64,000 nt of DNA from Platycnemis pennipes (lineage: Eukaryota > Arthropoda > Insecta > Odonata > Platycnemididae): positions 120,895,544-120,959,543 of the forward strand of contig OW121852.1 in NCBI GenBank assembly GCA_933228895.1, given 5' to 3'. The notes under the pieces were generated by a model. The model had not been told where the DNA came from. It worked only from the letters and a program-made list of their open reading frames with translations, and did not search any database. Both the position numbers and the translations under genes were made by a program. The first letter of the stretch is position 1. Each line of letters starts with the position of its first letter. Of this stretch, positions 35,605-46,954 are shown piece after piece.

Positions 35605-36780
35605 CAGCTTGTACAAAACACACGAAACCAATCACAAACATTTTGGAGATTCAATTAATACATGGATTCGATTCTCCTCCCCTCATTAATATGTAAATTC
35701 AAATGAGTTTGCTATTAATCGCTAATAGGCATATGTTTTCGTAACACTTATTGAACTTTCGTCAACCTTAAATGTCTAGTAGGAAATAAAAGCAAACAAA
35801 TCGTTCAGTCTCATATATCATTAAGTAAAAGTCTAGTTATTAGCTTCAAATCATAGCCTGAGTATAAATGCAAACGTGAATTTTCATCGCTTTCCTAGCA
35901 AACCAGTGGTTCTTAAGTACTTGGTTTTACAATTAATTTAACTCCTAAAGATGTGTTAGGTAGAATTAACCTCTGAATCTTTCAATACACGCCAAATGAT
36001 CTAATAACGAAGGTGGTGACATGTAATTCGACGTTCTAAACGATGTCAGCAAAAGAATATACGAGAAAAACGTCATACGGTCATGATGCAAGACATACAA
36101 CCTAATACTGGAAGAGAGGCATGTTGAGGTTGTAAACTCTTTACTGAGTTTCATAACTTCCCTAAACTTAATGGGATTTTTATCTAAACTTAATAGGAAA
36201 TATAATTGACAGTCGCTAAATAGGAAAAATGAGTAGACTGGCACTACTAGGACATTTGGTTATTAATGAGATTGACGATAATGGGTGAGACCGCAAATAT
36301 CAAAACTATCGACAGTCATCATACGATATCATCAAAACTGAAAAAGGACAAGTGGGTGCTCCTCTCACATTTGCTTCTATTGCAAATCGCAAAAGAGGCG
36401 GTTGTAACCAGCAAATAACCTAATGATTAAGTTTTTAGTTTTGTGCAATTTCTTTTCTTCGACTCACAAATCCATAGATCTTTGACTCAATGGGGGCATT
36501 AATTGAAAGTGGAGAACATTTTTAAACTCCATGTAACTACTACTATTCAGCAGTGAATGCTTGGGAAACAAAGACATTTTTCAGTTATCCTGAAGGGGTT
36601 TAACCACGTTAAGTCGTTATATATTTCATATAGATACACATTAGAAAGCTAGCATTAGAAAGCTTGCGGAAGGCTTCATGAAACTCTTTTAGCTAGTGAC
36701 ATCTAATTTGTTAAAACGAAATACCTCAACGAACATTAGACAAAAATTCAGAAGAACTTTACTACATTACGCCTGCTCAT
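35605..36780. other. No gene recognised
   Basis: AT-rich DNA. A 14-bp direct duplication around CATTAGAAAGCT occurs at about 36640-36665. Confidence 0.5.
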
Positions 36781-36784
36781 ATTT

Positions 36785-36885
36785 CATCTACATAGCAATA
36801 CCCTGCGTTATTTCATCAACGCAATACCCTGTGAGCCATCTCGAGGGCGTGTGGTAGGAGGTGAAGAACACCAAGCATGCATTAA
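36785..36885 (-). mobile_element. LINE 3' end with local duplication of its tail
   Basis: The minus strand carries the LINE signature (CCTACCACACGCCCTCGAGATG variant). Its terminal block GCAATACCCTG, reading plus, is present twice 35 bp apart (36795 and 36822), each preceded by ATTTCATC, indicating duplication of the terminal unit. Confidence 0.65.
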
Positions 36886-36889
36886 TTGT

Positions 36890-39455
36890 ATGAAACTAAG
36901 AGCTACAGAGCTACTACTAAATGGGAATATGTTAGATATAAGAATTACGTACTACTAAGTGTTTAGCATATATTTTAGGTTTTACGGGTAAGAAAGATTT
37001 ACTCTAGATACATTTACATGTATAACCATAGCATGCATGGGTTCATATGGTCCCTAGCATGCATTACATATTTTCAAAGGAAATAGAATTTAGAACGCAA
37101 CGGAGTGTATTTTCTCAACAAGACAACAAAGGTGAAGCAGCATTTCGTGGTGGTCTCATACATGTATACATATAAATGAAAATTTAAATGAAAAAATATT
37201 TGGTATTCTGTAGTGATCAATAACTATACCATATTGGCCATAAGATATAGGTAGTTTCAAGATATTTTAAGTATTATATATATATTATATATATTATATT
37301 ATATTATATATATTATAAGATAGTTTTAAGCATAATTTATCTCACTATTTCGGGGAGCGTGAGAAATAAAAATTACTACTATGAAAATAACAAAAATAAT
37401 CTGAAATATTATGAAATATAGGGCACAATAGTGTGTAAATATAATTTCGGAGAGCAATTAGCGCCATTTTAGATGCTGGAGATTTGACGGAGATTTCCTA
37501 GAAGATACATTAACAAAGTGCTATAATTATGAAACCGCTTAGCTGTCACGTAATATGTAATATTCAAACAAGTAACATCATTGTGTCCCAGCCGTCCAAT
37601 ATTTTCTAACGCGGTCACTCATGTCCTAATATGGGGGTAATTTACACTCTATTATCCACCTGGATCACTACGGATATACAATATATAATAAACGTTTTAG
37701 CATGAATTCGGACTAATTTCGAAAAAATATTACATATTTTTATTTTGCCTGCCATCAATTATTTTCTCACAAAGCGTAGGTCTTAAATGTATTTGAGAGT
37801 GAATCGTAAAAAAATTAATTGGCCGCCAGAAATACTTTTAAAACTTTCATATTTTTTATCTAGCGCAAAATATTAATGAATAATTTTCTAATCATATAAA
37901 ATATCCGTGAAGCGTTGCCTTTTGCAAAGAATGTAACTTTAGAAATAGTAGATCTGATTGTCTGGTATCAGAACCTTTCACCCCTTTCCATTTTCTTCTC
38001 TACAACTTATCTGAAATAAGGTTGGTAAAAAAAATCAACTCAGTGACCAGAAGTATTACCTTAAACAGAAATATTGCTCATAAGACAACCACCTCACCTC
38101 TTTCTCGTAAACAGTCAATGTATTTTACACTCTAAGTACAGCTTCCTGTCACAGAGAATCGTCTATGTCGTTAGACCTGGAACTTTCCGTAAATAAATTT
38201 ATAATTGCAATGTCAATAACTTACACACTACTAGTGAAGCTCGAGACGTAATGACTCACTTCCATAATATGTGACGCTTGCATTTTAAACTCAGTAAAAC
38301 TGCACCTTCAAAATCAGCGTGCCTTCTTTCACCTACTTCTATTTAAGTATATGCTAAGGTAATTTAACTAAATAATGAATTAATACGATAGTATATTTTT
38401 AATACGAATTATAATTAATTAATAATACGAATTAGTAGATTTGGAGCATATTCAGATACGTATAAAGCATTAGTCTATTTTCATTTTACATATGCTCAAA
38501 TCCACCCGTTTGATTATCTATTATGATTATCTATAATGTTTTGCGTCACGTGTGAGGAGGCGGCTACATGCAATAAATTAAGTTAATAGCCCTCCCTTGT
38601 AGAAAATTAATTAAAAAGTATCAGCAACCTCGGTTACCGTTACAAAAGGAGGGGATTGGTTCCATATATTAACGGTTTTGCCACAACTGGAAATGGCTTG
38701 GAATGAAAACAAGACATCAATAAGTGTGTCCTCAGAGCCTCCTCATTTCTTACTGTCACGAATTTCTCCGAATCAGACAAAAGTTTTTCCTGGCTTGATT
38801 AATGATGAGCTTCTTAGAATTAGTTTTTTTTACAAGATTAATGATAACCTTTGCTAAGGCAGTTCATTAAGAGAAACTTTGTTATCGTACACGAAATTAC
38901 AAATCAGAAGGATAATTCATTTTGGTGCGTGCAGGATGGCTATTTTAACCCTCCGCGTCATCAGGATGCGGGAAAATTTCGAACGCTATACCAATCACAA
39001 TTCCATTGTAACCGATCTCGAACGAGCAGGTGTCTAATGTTACGTGTAAGCTCCCCACAGCAAATGCTGCAACAGTCCTTGGTCTGGAACACTTGTTAGA
39101 AAAATATGGAGGAATCATTCATGCCGTACTGGTCGAAATAATCAGCCGCAACCAATGGCCCACTTAACAGTTGTTTCGTTACCCTCGCGAGGTTTTCCGC
39201 ATTTAGGCAACATAATTTCGTAATCTCAATGTTAATAATTCGTTCCTCAGAGAGCAATTCAATGCCACGGATTTCAAATTATTACATTCAATTATGTCGT
39301 TCCAGAAATAATTTGCCGGGCGGGAGCCAGAACAGAACTTTTCCTCCTGTCTTCCGCACACGGCCATAAATTAAGTGAAACCGACACAATATTGGGAAAC
39401 AGGAAGATAGGCATTAGTTTGCGAGTTGACATCCATTAAACAACGCGATGACCAC
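36890..39455. other. Long AT-rich stretch, no gene recognised
   Basis: The only notable element is a (TA/TTATA)n tract at about 37274-37317. The 82-codon frame at 38851-39099 is unrecognised. Confidence 0.5.
37274..37317. repeat. TATAT/TTATA simple repeat
   Basis: Alternating T/A tract of about 44 bp, self-complementary, able to extrude a cruciform. Confidence 0.9.
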
Positions 39456-39459
39456 GCAA

Positions 39460-40440
39460 AGGCACTCTTCCCTTGCTCTCCCTTCGCCTCGCCTTCTGCT
39501 CCCTCCCCATTAAATATTCTCCCCCACGCTCCCGATTTCCACGTACGGCCTCCATTATATGCCCCTCCGCCGCCTACACCCTTCCCTTCTTCTCTTCCTC
39601 CCCCGCAAGAGCGCATTTTCCAGCAATGATCCCCGCCCCTCGCACTCAACTCGTAACGAACCCAAGGATGGGAAAGAGAGAAAGACAGGGAAATGAGCCA
39701 CGGGAGGGAAAAAAAATAAATAATCCAAGGCTTGCGGAGGATGAGGAAAACAGAAAATTTACTTCCTTTCTTTCCGTCCGTTATTATAATCATTATTTTT
39801 CCCTTTTCTCCACTTATTGCCGATCCTCATACCCTATCCACTCACCGCAACCTTCCCCCCAGACCCCTCCCCACCCCACGGCCGGCCAACCAACCTTGCT
39901 CCCTTAATTGTAACAAATAAGGCACTTCCTGCTTCCTATCCAACATTCTTTCCTCCCCCCACCACGCACACCTCCTCCCTCCTACCCCGGTCTTACCCCG
40001 TTACGCACGTCTTCCCCTGGTCGTCCCGTCTACCACCTTTTTATGCACCCCTTTCCTCACCCCCTATCCACAGCCCCTCTCGCCTCGGGCTTCCTCGAAG
40101 TTCATCCACAGATGGGGTGATCCATGAGTGCTCTCAAGAAGGTTGAGCCCGCGTGTTCCCAATCGTCTTCAAGCAAGCGCGTAAGCGCGGATGTTGAAGC
40201 GTCTTCTCACGATGAAGCACACATCCGTTCGCCTCCGACTTCATTCTTGGAAGGATCAGAGCATCCACACGCTATGTGTCCCCGCGCGGGTTATAGCGTG
40301 TACTCAACCGACGTGTGCACGAATTCGAAATACACCTCGGATTTCACGCTCCTGGCTTAGGAAAACTATTACAACATCGTCTTTGACAGCAACCGAGTGC
40401 TTCGGTAGCAACGGGCAGCGAGTCATTGTATGGTACTGAA
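39460..40440. other. GC-rich, pyrimidine-skewed island
   Basis: CCC- and CTCC-rich DNA to about 40110, then more balanced CpG-containing sequence. Frames on both strands overlap (for example 144 codons plus at 39473-39907 and 140 codons minus at 39371-39793) and are low-complexity. Confidence 0.5.
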
Positions 40441-40885
40441 TTGCATGAGAAGTATTAATCATTTGAGGAAAAAAAACAGCACGACACTGAGCTAAACTTT
40501 TCATGAAAGCTAGCACGCTAGCTTGAGTCAGATGAAGAAAAAAAGGCGAGGGGGCGTAGAGAGGGGAGTTTAATTGACTACTCAGTGACATTAATATTCC
40601 CGGTGCATGCTCAAGCACGACGGTTTTCCCTGAGGCGTTCTCGGCTTCGTTATTTTCCGACTCCAATATCCACGATTATTCACAGCAGCAGAGCTATCAC
40701 GCATACGTTTGCCGATAAAAGTTAGCAGTTAGTGAGTGGTGACCTTTGTTGCTGTGCAGATGTCATCAGCACCTTCTTTTTACCATGAAGAAGTTGGCAT
40801 TAAATCAATCAAGTGGTCGACGAAAAACACTGTACCTACTTATCTATCGTTCTACAATAAAAGCCGTTTTGCGATAAGAAGGGAA

Positions 40886-41137
40886 CATCTGCATCTACAT
40901 GTACACGATCCCCTACAAGCCACCACGAAGGTGTGTGGCAGGGGGTGAAGATCACTAAGCATGCACTACCGACATGCAAACAAGCAACTATATTGTCTCA
41001 TGCAACTTGATTGTTAGTATCTATAGTATTTAAAGGATTAATACATGCTTCGTTCACAACAGACTACTCTAAAATATTTCCCCTACCTATCTCTTTGCTA
41101 TGCTGCCGCTTCTGTTCTCTTATAGTACGGTGGAAAA
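40886..41137 (-). mobile_element. LINE subfamily B 3' end, 5'-truncated at the last codons
   Basis: Minus strand from a FFPR-like TTTTCCACCGTACTATAAG equivalent through the subfamily B 3' UTR to a GTAGATGCAG tail. It aligns over its length with 8123-8370. Confidence 0.82.
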
Positions 41138-41139
41138 TT

Positions 41140-42120
41140 TAGGATAGGTAGGGAGGAGGGAATTAGGAGAAGGGATTTAACAATGAATAATATAGAGCGA
41201 TAATTACTTACATCTACACCAAATTTTGCACAGCAACCTAAAAGTCACTTCTAGGTTTTGTTGATGATCATCAATTGTGCTATTCTTGCATGCACTAATA
41301 GGCTAATATACCTACGTAAAAATAAGATTTTCTTAAAATATGTCATACGTAGTCAGGAAATTGAGTGGCATCAAATTTACCTTATTGGTAAATCTAAGTT
41401 TTAGAATCTAAAAATTAGAAGCTAAAAATCTTATTTAGACGAGGTCTAAAATTTAACCCATTATTTGGTAACCATTCCTATTCCAGTTTTACATGACCGC
41501 TTGTGAAACTTAGCACAATGGTTATTAACAAAAGTAATCAATCTTCTCTGCCCATGAAATTGTTCAATGATCCTTGAGCGAATGCAATATACTGGCGGCA
41601 TACGTTAATGAGGCCTCACATGGCTAGAGTCTAAAAACCTTTCTTTTGCTCTCTCATCGCCTTAACCTAGAGGTAGTACTATTTATATAGACACAAACCT
41701 AGAATATACAGAGCACGTGCTACGTTAGGATTGGAGGAAGCAAGCGAAAATAACGCTGTTTGTTTATTGAATATCCCAGCCGCTTTGTAAACTGCTGCCG
41801 TGTATATTCATTCTTCAAGGAGTCAAGGTAAGCAATAACCTAACTTTCCTTTTGTATTCAAAAGTTTAGAATCAATTTTGAAATTATTCGATAACGTTAA
41901 TCAATCGTTTTTGTGCAAGTTAATTTGCTCCTATAATCACCGATACTTTCCATTTTTTTAAGAATATCAGACAGCTAGCAGACATGGATGTTAACCATTT
42001 AACGACACAAAACATGCATTTGAGCCATTAAATGTTTAACTAGACATCAGAGAACCGAATCTTAATGCATCTCATTTTAAAACGACTGCAATAAATAAGG
42101 AATGCTTTGAAAAGAGCCTG
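41140..42120. other. No gene recognised
   Basis: AT-rich DNA, nothing supported. Confidence 0.5.
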
Positions 42121-42124
42121 TGTT

Positions 42125-42717
42125 CAGAATATAAATCCGATCTCTGTAAATGCATTAGAAGTGCCTTTTCCAAGGTTTACTTCTTACTTAACAAATGTCC
42201 ACTTCCGGTTAAAAATCCCATTTATCATGCTCTTGTCCATTCTAAAATCTCTTAAGGTCTAATCTGCTGGGGAAGTACATATTTACACACATTTAAGTGT
42301 GCACTAATTTTGCAAAAAAATAATCCGTATCATACTATCCAAAAACCCTTGTGAAGACTGTTTTCCGTTGCTTGTGGCCCCTAGATTGCTGCCACTTAGG
42401 CATTTAAAATTTTTATTTAAAGTCCTAAAAATGTTTTATAACAGAAGTGGTAAGATACCAAGGGTATCCGACAAATGTAAATATGATTTGTGGAATTTGT
42501 CAAATATAGTATCATATAGACCAAGATTACCATTATAAAACGTTTTTTCTGTATATGGGGCCAAAATATATAATGCGCCGCCCGCTAAAATTAAAAAATG
42601 TAAATCCATAGCAAGAATGGATCTTGGAGACCAAGAAAAAACCTTGGAGACCACCTAAAGCTCCCGATAATCTTTGTACTCGTATTTTATCGAGCATGTG
42701 GGAGTAAATAAAATATC
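42125..42717 (+). mobile_element. Non-LTR retrotransposon C-terminus (Jockey/I-like), third family
   Basis: Codons LCKCIRSAFSKVYFLLNKCP, YHALVHSKIS, a stop, GLICWGSTY, then LLVAPRLLPLRHLKFLFKVL, KMFYNRSGKIPRVS and GDQEKTLETT. This is the classic C-terminal region after the RT domain. The 3' end is an AATC-type repeat (AATCAATCAAT) at about 42717-42728 that abuts an unrelated open frame on the other strand. Confidence 0.78.
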
Positions 42718-42720
42718 AAA

Positions 42721-43028
42721 TCAATCAATAAGAATCAATTCTGTCAGACCATGTATGTTGTTCAATAAACCACGCACTTGAGCTTCAACAAAACTCCTGG
42801 GTCTCATTATCAGAGGAACCATTTTCAGCATGTTGTCCAACTTAGAGAGATAAAGTTGAGAAGGAAGGTCTGAGTTGTATCCGCACTTCCAATACTTATC
42901 CCATTCATTATTCCATATGCGTAATGGAGCGGCATAATCGCAAACATCATAGTTATTTCCAAAACACAACCACCTTCCATATCAGGTACATCGCGCATCC
43001 AAGAAAATACGCACTTCATAAAACTTAC
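42721..43028 (-). pseudogene. Unrecognised Trp/Cys-rich coding-like fragment, frameshifted
   Basis: The minus strand has MKCVFSWMRDVPDMEGGC in one frame and, overlapping, CFGNNYDVCDYAAPLRIWNN running to a stop at 42721 in another. Later segments include KYWKCGYNSDLPSQLYLSK, MLKMVPLIMRPRSFVEAQV and NIHGLTELILID. The regular amino-acid composition with conserved-looking Trp, Cys and Pro suggests former or real coding sequence, and a single shift near 42960 would link the frames. I do not recognise the family. The terminal stop falls in the AATC tail of the LINE at 42717, so that insertion may have cut an older gene or element. Confidence 0.35.
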
Positions 43029-43034
43029 ATTAAA

Positions 43035-43835
43035 GTATTATATGATACACTACATTATTTATATCTTTCACCTTTTTTTACCCTGTATTGAGACCTTGTA
43101 AATTCTACGTTAACATCTGGCAAGGAAAAAGTATCTAAAAATTAAATAAGCCTTCCGTTTAACGATAAAAAGATCCGCATTTCATCATTTCTAAAAGAAT
43201 AACTAACCGTAAAATTAGTTGACTACTCGTCCCTTATTGATGGCCTGATTAACGTTTGAGAATAGAAAACTTTTTCGTTGCAGATAGTACATACATATTC
43301 TCTTCCAATCATTTATCCTGCTTTGTCGACTACTTACAAGCAAAAATGAGTTGTAGGCATTTATTTTAGTCGTGAGGCAAAATTTATTTCGCATGCATGG
43401 ATTTTATGCATGATTAAAGGTCTCGTGTTCATAGAAAATAAAAAAAAAAATACTGTGACTCAACAAAACATCACGTCCACAAGCTACCATGACGTAATTC
43501 TCATTCCATTTATTTGAAATGATCCTCCCAGTTACAATCAAACGAGAACGTCGACCAGACTAAAAAAGATCCTTATTTCTCCTCCTAGCAAAATAAAGAA
43601 AGAATAAAGCAGAGGTAGAATGCTTGAGCTGGAAATGCCTAAACGGCACGTATTGGAGCACAGCAGTAACACTAGATACTTCAGTCATTCTCTGAATCCA
43701 AACATATCCAAAAACTTATTGGCATAGGGCATGGTGTTAAAGCTCATGTATGAGAAGGTCTAGGCTGTATGAAGCGTATCAGAGAATGCAGTATGAATTA
43801 CTGCAGTCTTCCCTTTGACTGGCCATTAGGATAAT
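43035..43835. other. No gene recognised
   Basis: AT-rich DNA with no supported feature. Confidence 0.5.
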
Positions 43836-43837
43836 TG

Positions 43838-43984
43838 AATTAATGTTCAGGATTTAATAGAAGAACTAGGATGGGAATTACTATCAGAACGCAGGTTAAA
43901 AGTTAGGCTAAACCTTTTAAGTAAATCCAATGCTGACTTGACCAATAGCAAAACAGAAGCTGATTTGTTTACGGATGACATCAG
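43838..43984 (+). mobile_element. LINE C-terminal fragment, left half, split by hAT
   Basis: Codons IEELGWELLSERRLKVRLNL, then LFTDDI, align with the subfamily B ORF. The frame is interrupted at 43984 by the hAT element and continues at 45734. Confidence 0.8.
43977..43984 (+). repeat. 8-bp target-site duplication, left copy (GACATCAG)
   Basis: Identical to 45734-45741. Eight base pairs is the diagnostic target duplication of hAT transposons. Confidence 0.88.
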
Positions 43985-45733
43985 TAGAGATGGGAACCTC
44001 AAAAAAAAGAAACGCTTTAAACGTTTAAAAAAAGTTTTTTTCATTCGATTTCAAAACATGAAAAAAACGTTACTTTCGTAAAATTTAGAGATGGCGTTCT
44101 TCGTGGTGTATCCAATTAATTTACTATTCTGATTGGTTGCCATTGACTTGCCCTGATGGCTTCTAAAGAATGTACTTCTCTAGTTTTTAAAACGATTTTA
44201 AAATGAACATTAGCTCTTTATATGTTTGCAAGGCTGATGCGTTGGTATATAGTACCTACTTTGGAAGTTTCTTCGAGTAAATGGACGCTGAATTTCTTGC
44301 CTGAGGAGAGTGATATTTCCTTTAAATTCTAATTAGTTGGCATTATATATTTTCGCTATATGAGCACTTTTATGAGCTCCAGTACGACTGTATTCACTTC
44401 GTAGTCAATTCGTCATCAACTGTTCTCCCAAACACAGTCATCGCGATGCGACAATGTAATTGAAATTAATTAGGCGATTAAGTTTGCCGCGGCCGTTTGT
44501 AGTCGAAGTAGCCTTATATTTGCATGCATGGGTGTCTTGACCACATTCCTCAGTTACTAATGAAGGATATTTGTGGCATCCCGGAAGTTATTCCTAAAGT
44601 TAAGGCAGCAGTGAATAAAATCAGCGAAATAAGAAGCTCAAAGTTCTTGGTTTTCAGGTGTTCAAAAGAGCAAAGAAATTCCTATCACTTTAAAAAACCC
44701 TGCAGCAACTCGAGTCGCATCCACAGCTATTGCTCTGGAATCGTTAATTACGAACAATAGTGTGCTGCAACAGATGGCGATTGATGCGAATCCCAAGAAT
44801 CCGTCAACGTCACAAAAATAGGAAAATACTATAATTTAACTGCCGAATGATTCATGTCTTTAATACAAGTATGGCTGTGAAAGCTATTGTCAATGATTTA
44901 ATAAAATGACGTAAAAATGCAACCAATTCTTCTTCATTATAGTAACCTAAAAACTTATTCATTCTTTTATTTAAAACATTCTAAGCTACGAAACAAAACC
45001 GTTAAAACAAAACGTGTCATCATACTTAGATTGGAATGTCCAACAAAAATATTGCTGCTGTTTATAGTAATTTAACTGTTTTTAAGCCTAAATAAATCCC
45101 CTATTGTATTAGATACAACAGAACTGTCGAAATACTGCAGATGATATAAACATTTTTCGATGACGTTTCTGCTATGAGAAGTAAGTCGTATTAGTATTTA
45201 AAAACTTCGCCCTGACCATGCGAAAACTGGAGGGTTCCTCAGCATTCGTCGATAACAGGTGTCTTTGTTTATATCCTATTGAATATTTTGCTCTAAAATG
45301 CCGAACAACTTCAGTTAAAAATGGCTAAAATAATTTTTTACCTATTACTAATTAGGTATTATACATGCCATAGATACCTATTACATGATATGACTTCATT
45401 CACTCTGTTTCTTTATTGGCTCTTTTATATGATGAGTCACCAATATGTCCAAGGCCATTGAGTACTCACATGTGATTTTCTACACGCCATATTCCTCATT
45501 GTGCATATATTTTGTAATAATCTCACATCGTATATTTCAATTTTTCTTTGAAGAACAATTTCTTGGACTAGATAATGAATCAGTTTATATTGCCCAGGAA
45601 TAACATAGACATAAATGTGTAAACAACATGCATTTCCACGTAAAAATAAATGCAATACAGGAATTAAATGTACAAAAAACGTATTTCATTCGTTTTAAAA
45701 TGTTTGCACACAAAAAAAATTTTCCCATCTTTA
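43985..45733 (+). mobile_element. hAT-superfamily DNA transposon relic, 1,749 bp
   Basis: The left end TAGAGATGGGAA and right end TTCCCATCTTTA are inverted repeats (11 of 12), and TAGAGATGGG is a typical hAT terminus. Perfect 8-bp TSDs flank it, and LINE sequence continues in frame across the insertion. Inside, a frameshifted transposase fragment lies at 44524-44818. Most of a usual 600-residue hAT transposase is missing, so this is a deleted, non-autonomous copy. Confidence 0.85.
44524..44818 (+). pseudogene. hAT transposase fragment, frameshifted
   Basis: Frame 1 reads CLDHIPQLLMKDICGIPEVI and continues with KVKAAVNKISEIRSSKF, matching the C-x-x-H-x-L-x-L-x-x-K-D segment of hAT (BED-type) transposases. 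About 40 codons on, the frame shifts to TLKNPAATRVASTAIALESL, then VLQQMAIDANPKNPSTSQK, the equivalent of the LK-x-x-x-x-TRW-x-S-T segment with the Trp lost. Only about 98 codons remain. Confidence 0.6.
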
Positions 45734-45955
45734 GACATCAGATACACATTAATAACCCCTGCGTATTATGCTAGGTTTGGTAAGGTACACCAGATTAGAG
45801 AAATAAATTGTCGCACCGATGGATTTAAAATGTCATTTTTCCCACGTACGTTAAGAAACTAAAATAGGCAGAATAGCAAAGGATTAGGTGGGTCAAAAAT
45901 GGCTAGTGTAGTCTTAGAGCATGACGCATGTTAGAGCATTACTAACACATGCATG
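45734..45955 (+). mobile_element. LINE C-terminal fragment, right half, split by hAT
   Basis: After the second GACATCAG, codons resume as TLITPAYYARFGKVHQIREI, then FKMSFFPRTLRN, and run into a 3' UTR like subfamily B, decayed and without a clear tail. Together with 43838-43984 it is one LINE copy. Confidence 0.8.
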
Positions 45956-46078
45956 ATAGGGAAGCAGCGATTAATATATTTAGTAAAATATTTTTCTAGC
46001 CAGTAATCAATTCATTAATGTGTAGTTACTAGCCACCTAGTTACACGTTACCCTTATATCTAACTTGTGTGCATGAAT

Positions 46079-46859
46079 TACTATAAAGTTAGTAAATTTA
46101 AGATCATAAGCGTTGAAACCACCAGGTACTTAGGTGTAACAATCACTAAAGATTTATCGTGGGGAAGACACATAAGGGAAATATGCGGCCAAGCGAAGAG
46201 AAAGCTAGGATTTATAAAAAGAGTACTTGGGAAATGTGAAAAGAAGACAAAAGAGCGATGTTACTTTTCACTAGTTAGGCCCCACCTTGAGTATGCAGCC
46301 AGTCTATGGCATCCGAATTAATTAGGTTTGATCAGAGAACTAGACAGTGTGCAGCGTAGAGCAGCTAGGTTCGTTAAAAGGCGTTACGATGGGTTGAGTA
46401 GTGTTTCAGAATTAATACAAGAATTAGGGGGGAATCATTATCAGAGCCTAGGTTAAGGTACAGATTAAATCTATTAGAGAAATTCCAATCTGATAGCTTT
46501 ACTGAAGATGTTAGGCCCATATTAAACACACCAGCGCATTGTGCTAGATTCGACCAGATAAATAAGATTAGTAGAGAGATAGATTGTCGTATTGATACAT
46601 TCAAAATGTCATTTTTTCCCCGTACTATTAGAGAACAGAATAGGCAGCATAGCAAAGGGATAGGTAGGGGAATTATTTTAGAGTATTCTGTAGTGCAAGA
46701 TGCATGTATTAATTTCTTCAATATTTATAGATACTAACAATCTATTTGCATGAGACCCTATAGTTGCTTGTTTGCATGTCAATAGTGCATGATTTGTGAT
46801 CTTCACCCCCTGCCACACACCCTCGAGGTGGCTTGCAGGGTATCGCGTAGATGTAGATG
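46079..46859 (+). mobile_element. LINE subfamily B copy: C-terminus and 3' end
   Basis: The open stretch TTRYLGVTITKDLSWGRHI, KRKLGFIKRVLGKC and SLVRPHLEYAASLWHPN ends in a stop. The frame then resumes (ELDSVQRRAARFVKRRYD) and is shifted by a lost T in the GGGTGGG site at about 46430. Later codons include AHCARFDQINKI and FFPRTIREQN. The 3' UTR and GTAGATGTAGATG tail end at 46859. Confidence 0.87.
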
Positions 46860-46886
46860 ATAAGTATGTAATAGTAATGCATCTCA

Positions 46887-46951
46887 TAGTTTCACGTAAG
46901 TAGTGTATGTTTGGTGATCTTCACCCCCTGCTACTCACCCTAGACGTAGAC
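46887..46951 (+). mobile_element. Second LINE 3'-end scrap directly downstream
   Basis: GTGTATGTTTGGTGATCTTCA, CACCCCCTGC and a shortened TAGACGTAGAC tail, 28 bp after the previous tail. Confidence 0.65.
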
Positions 46952-46954
46952 TGA

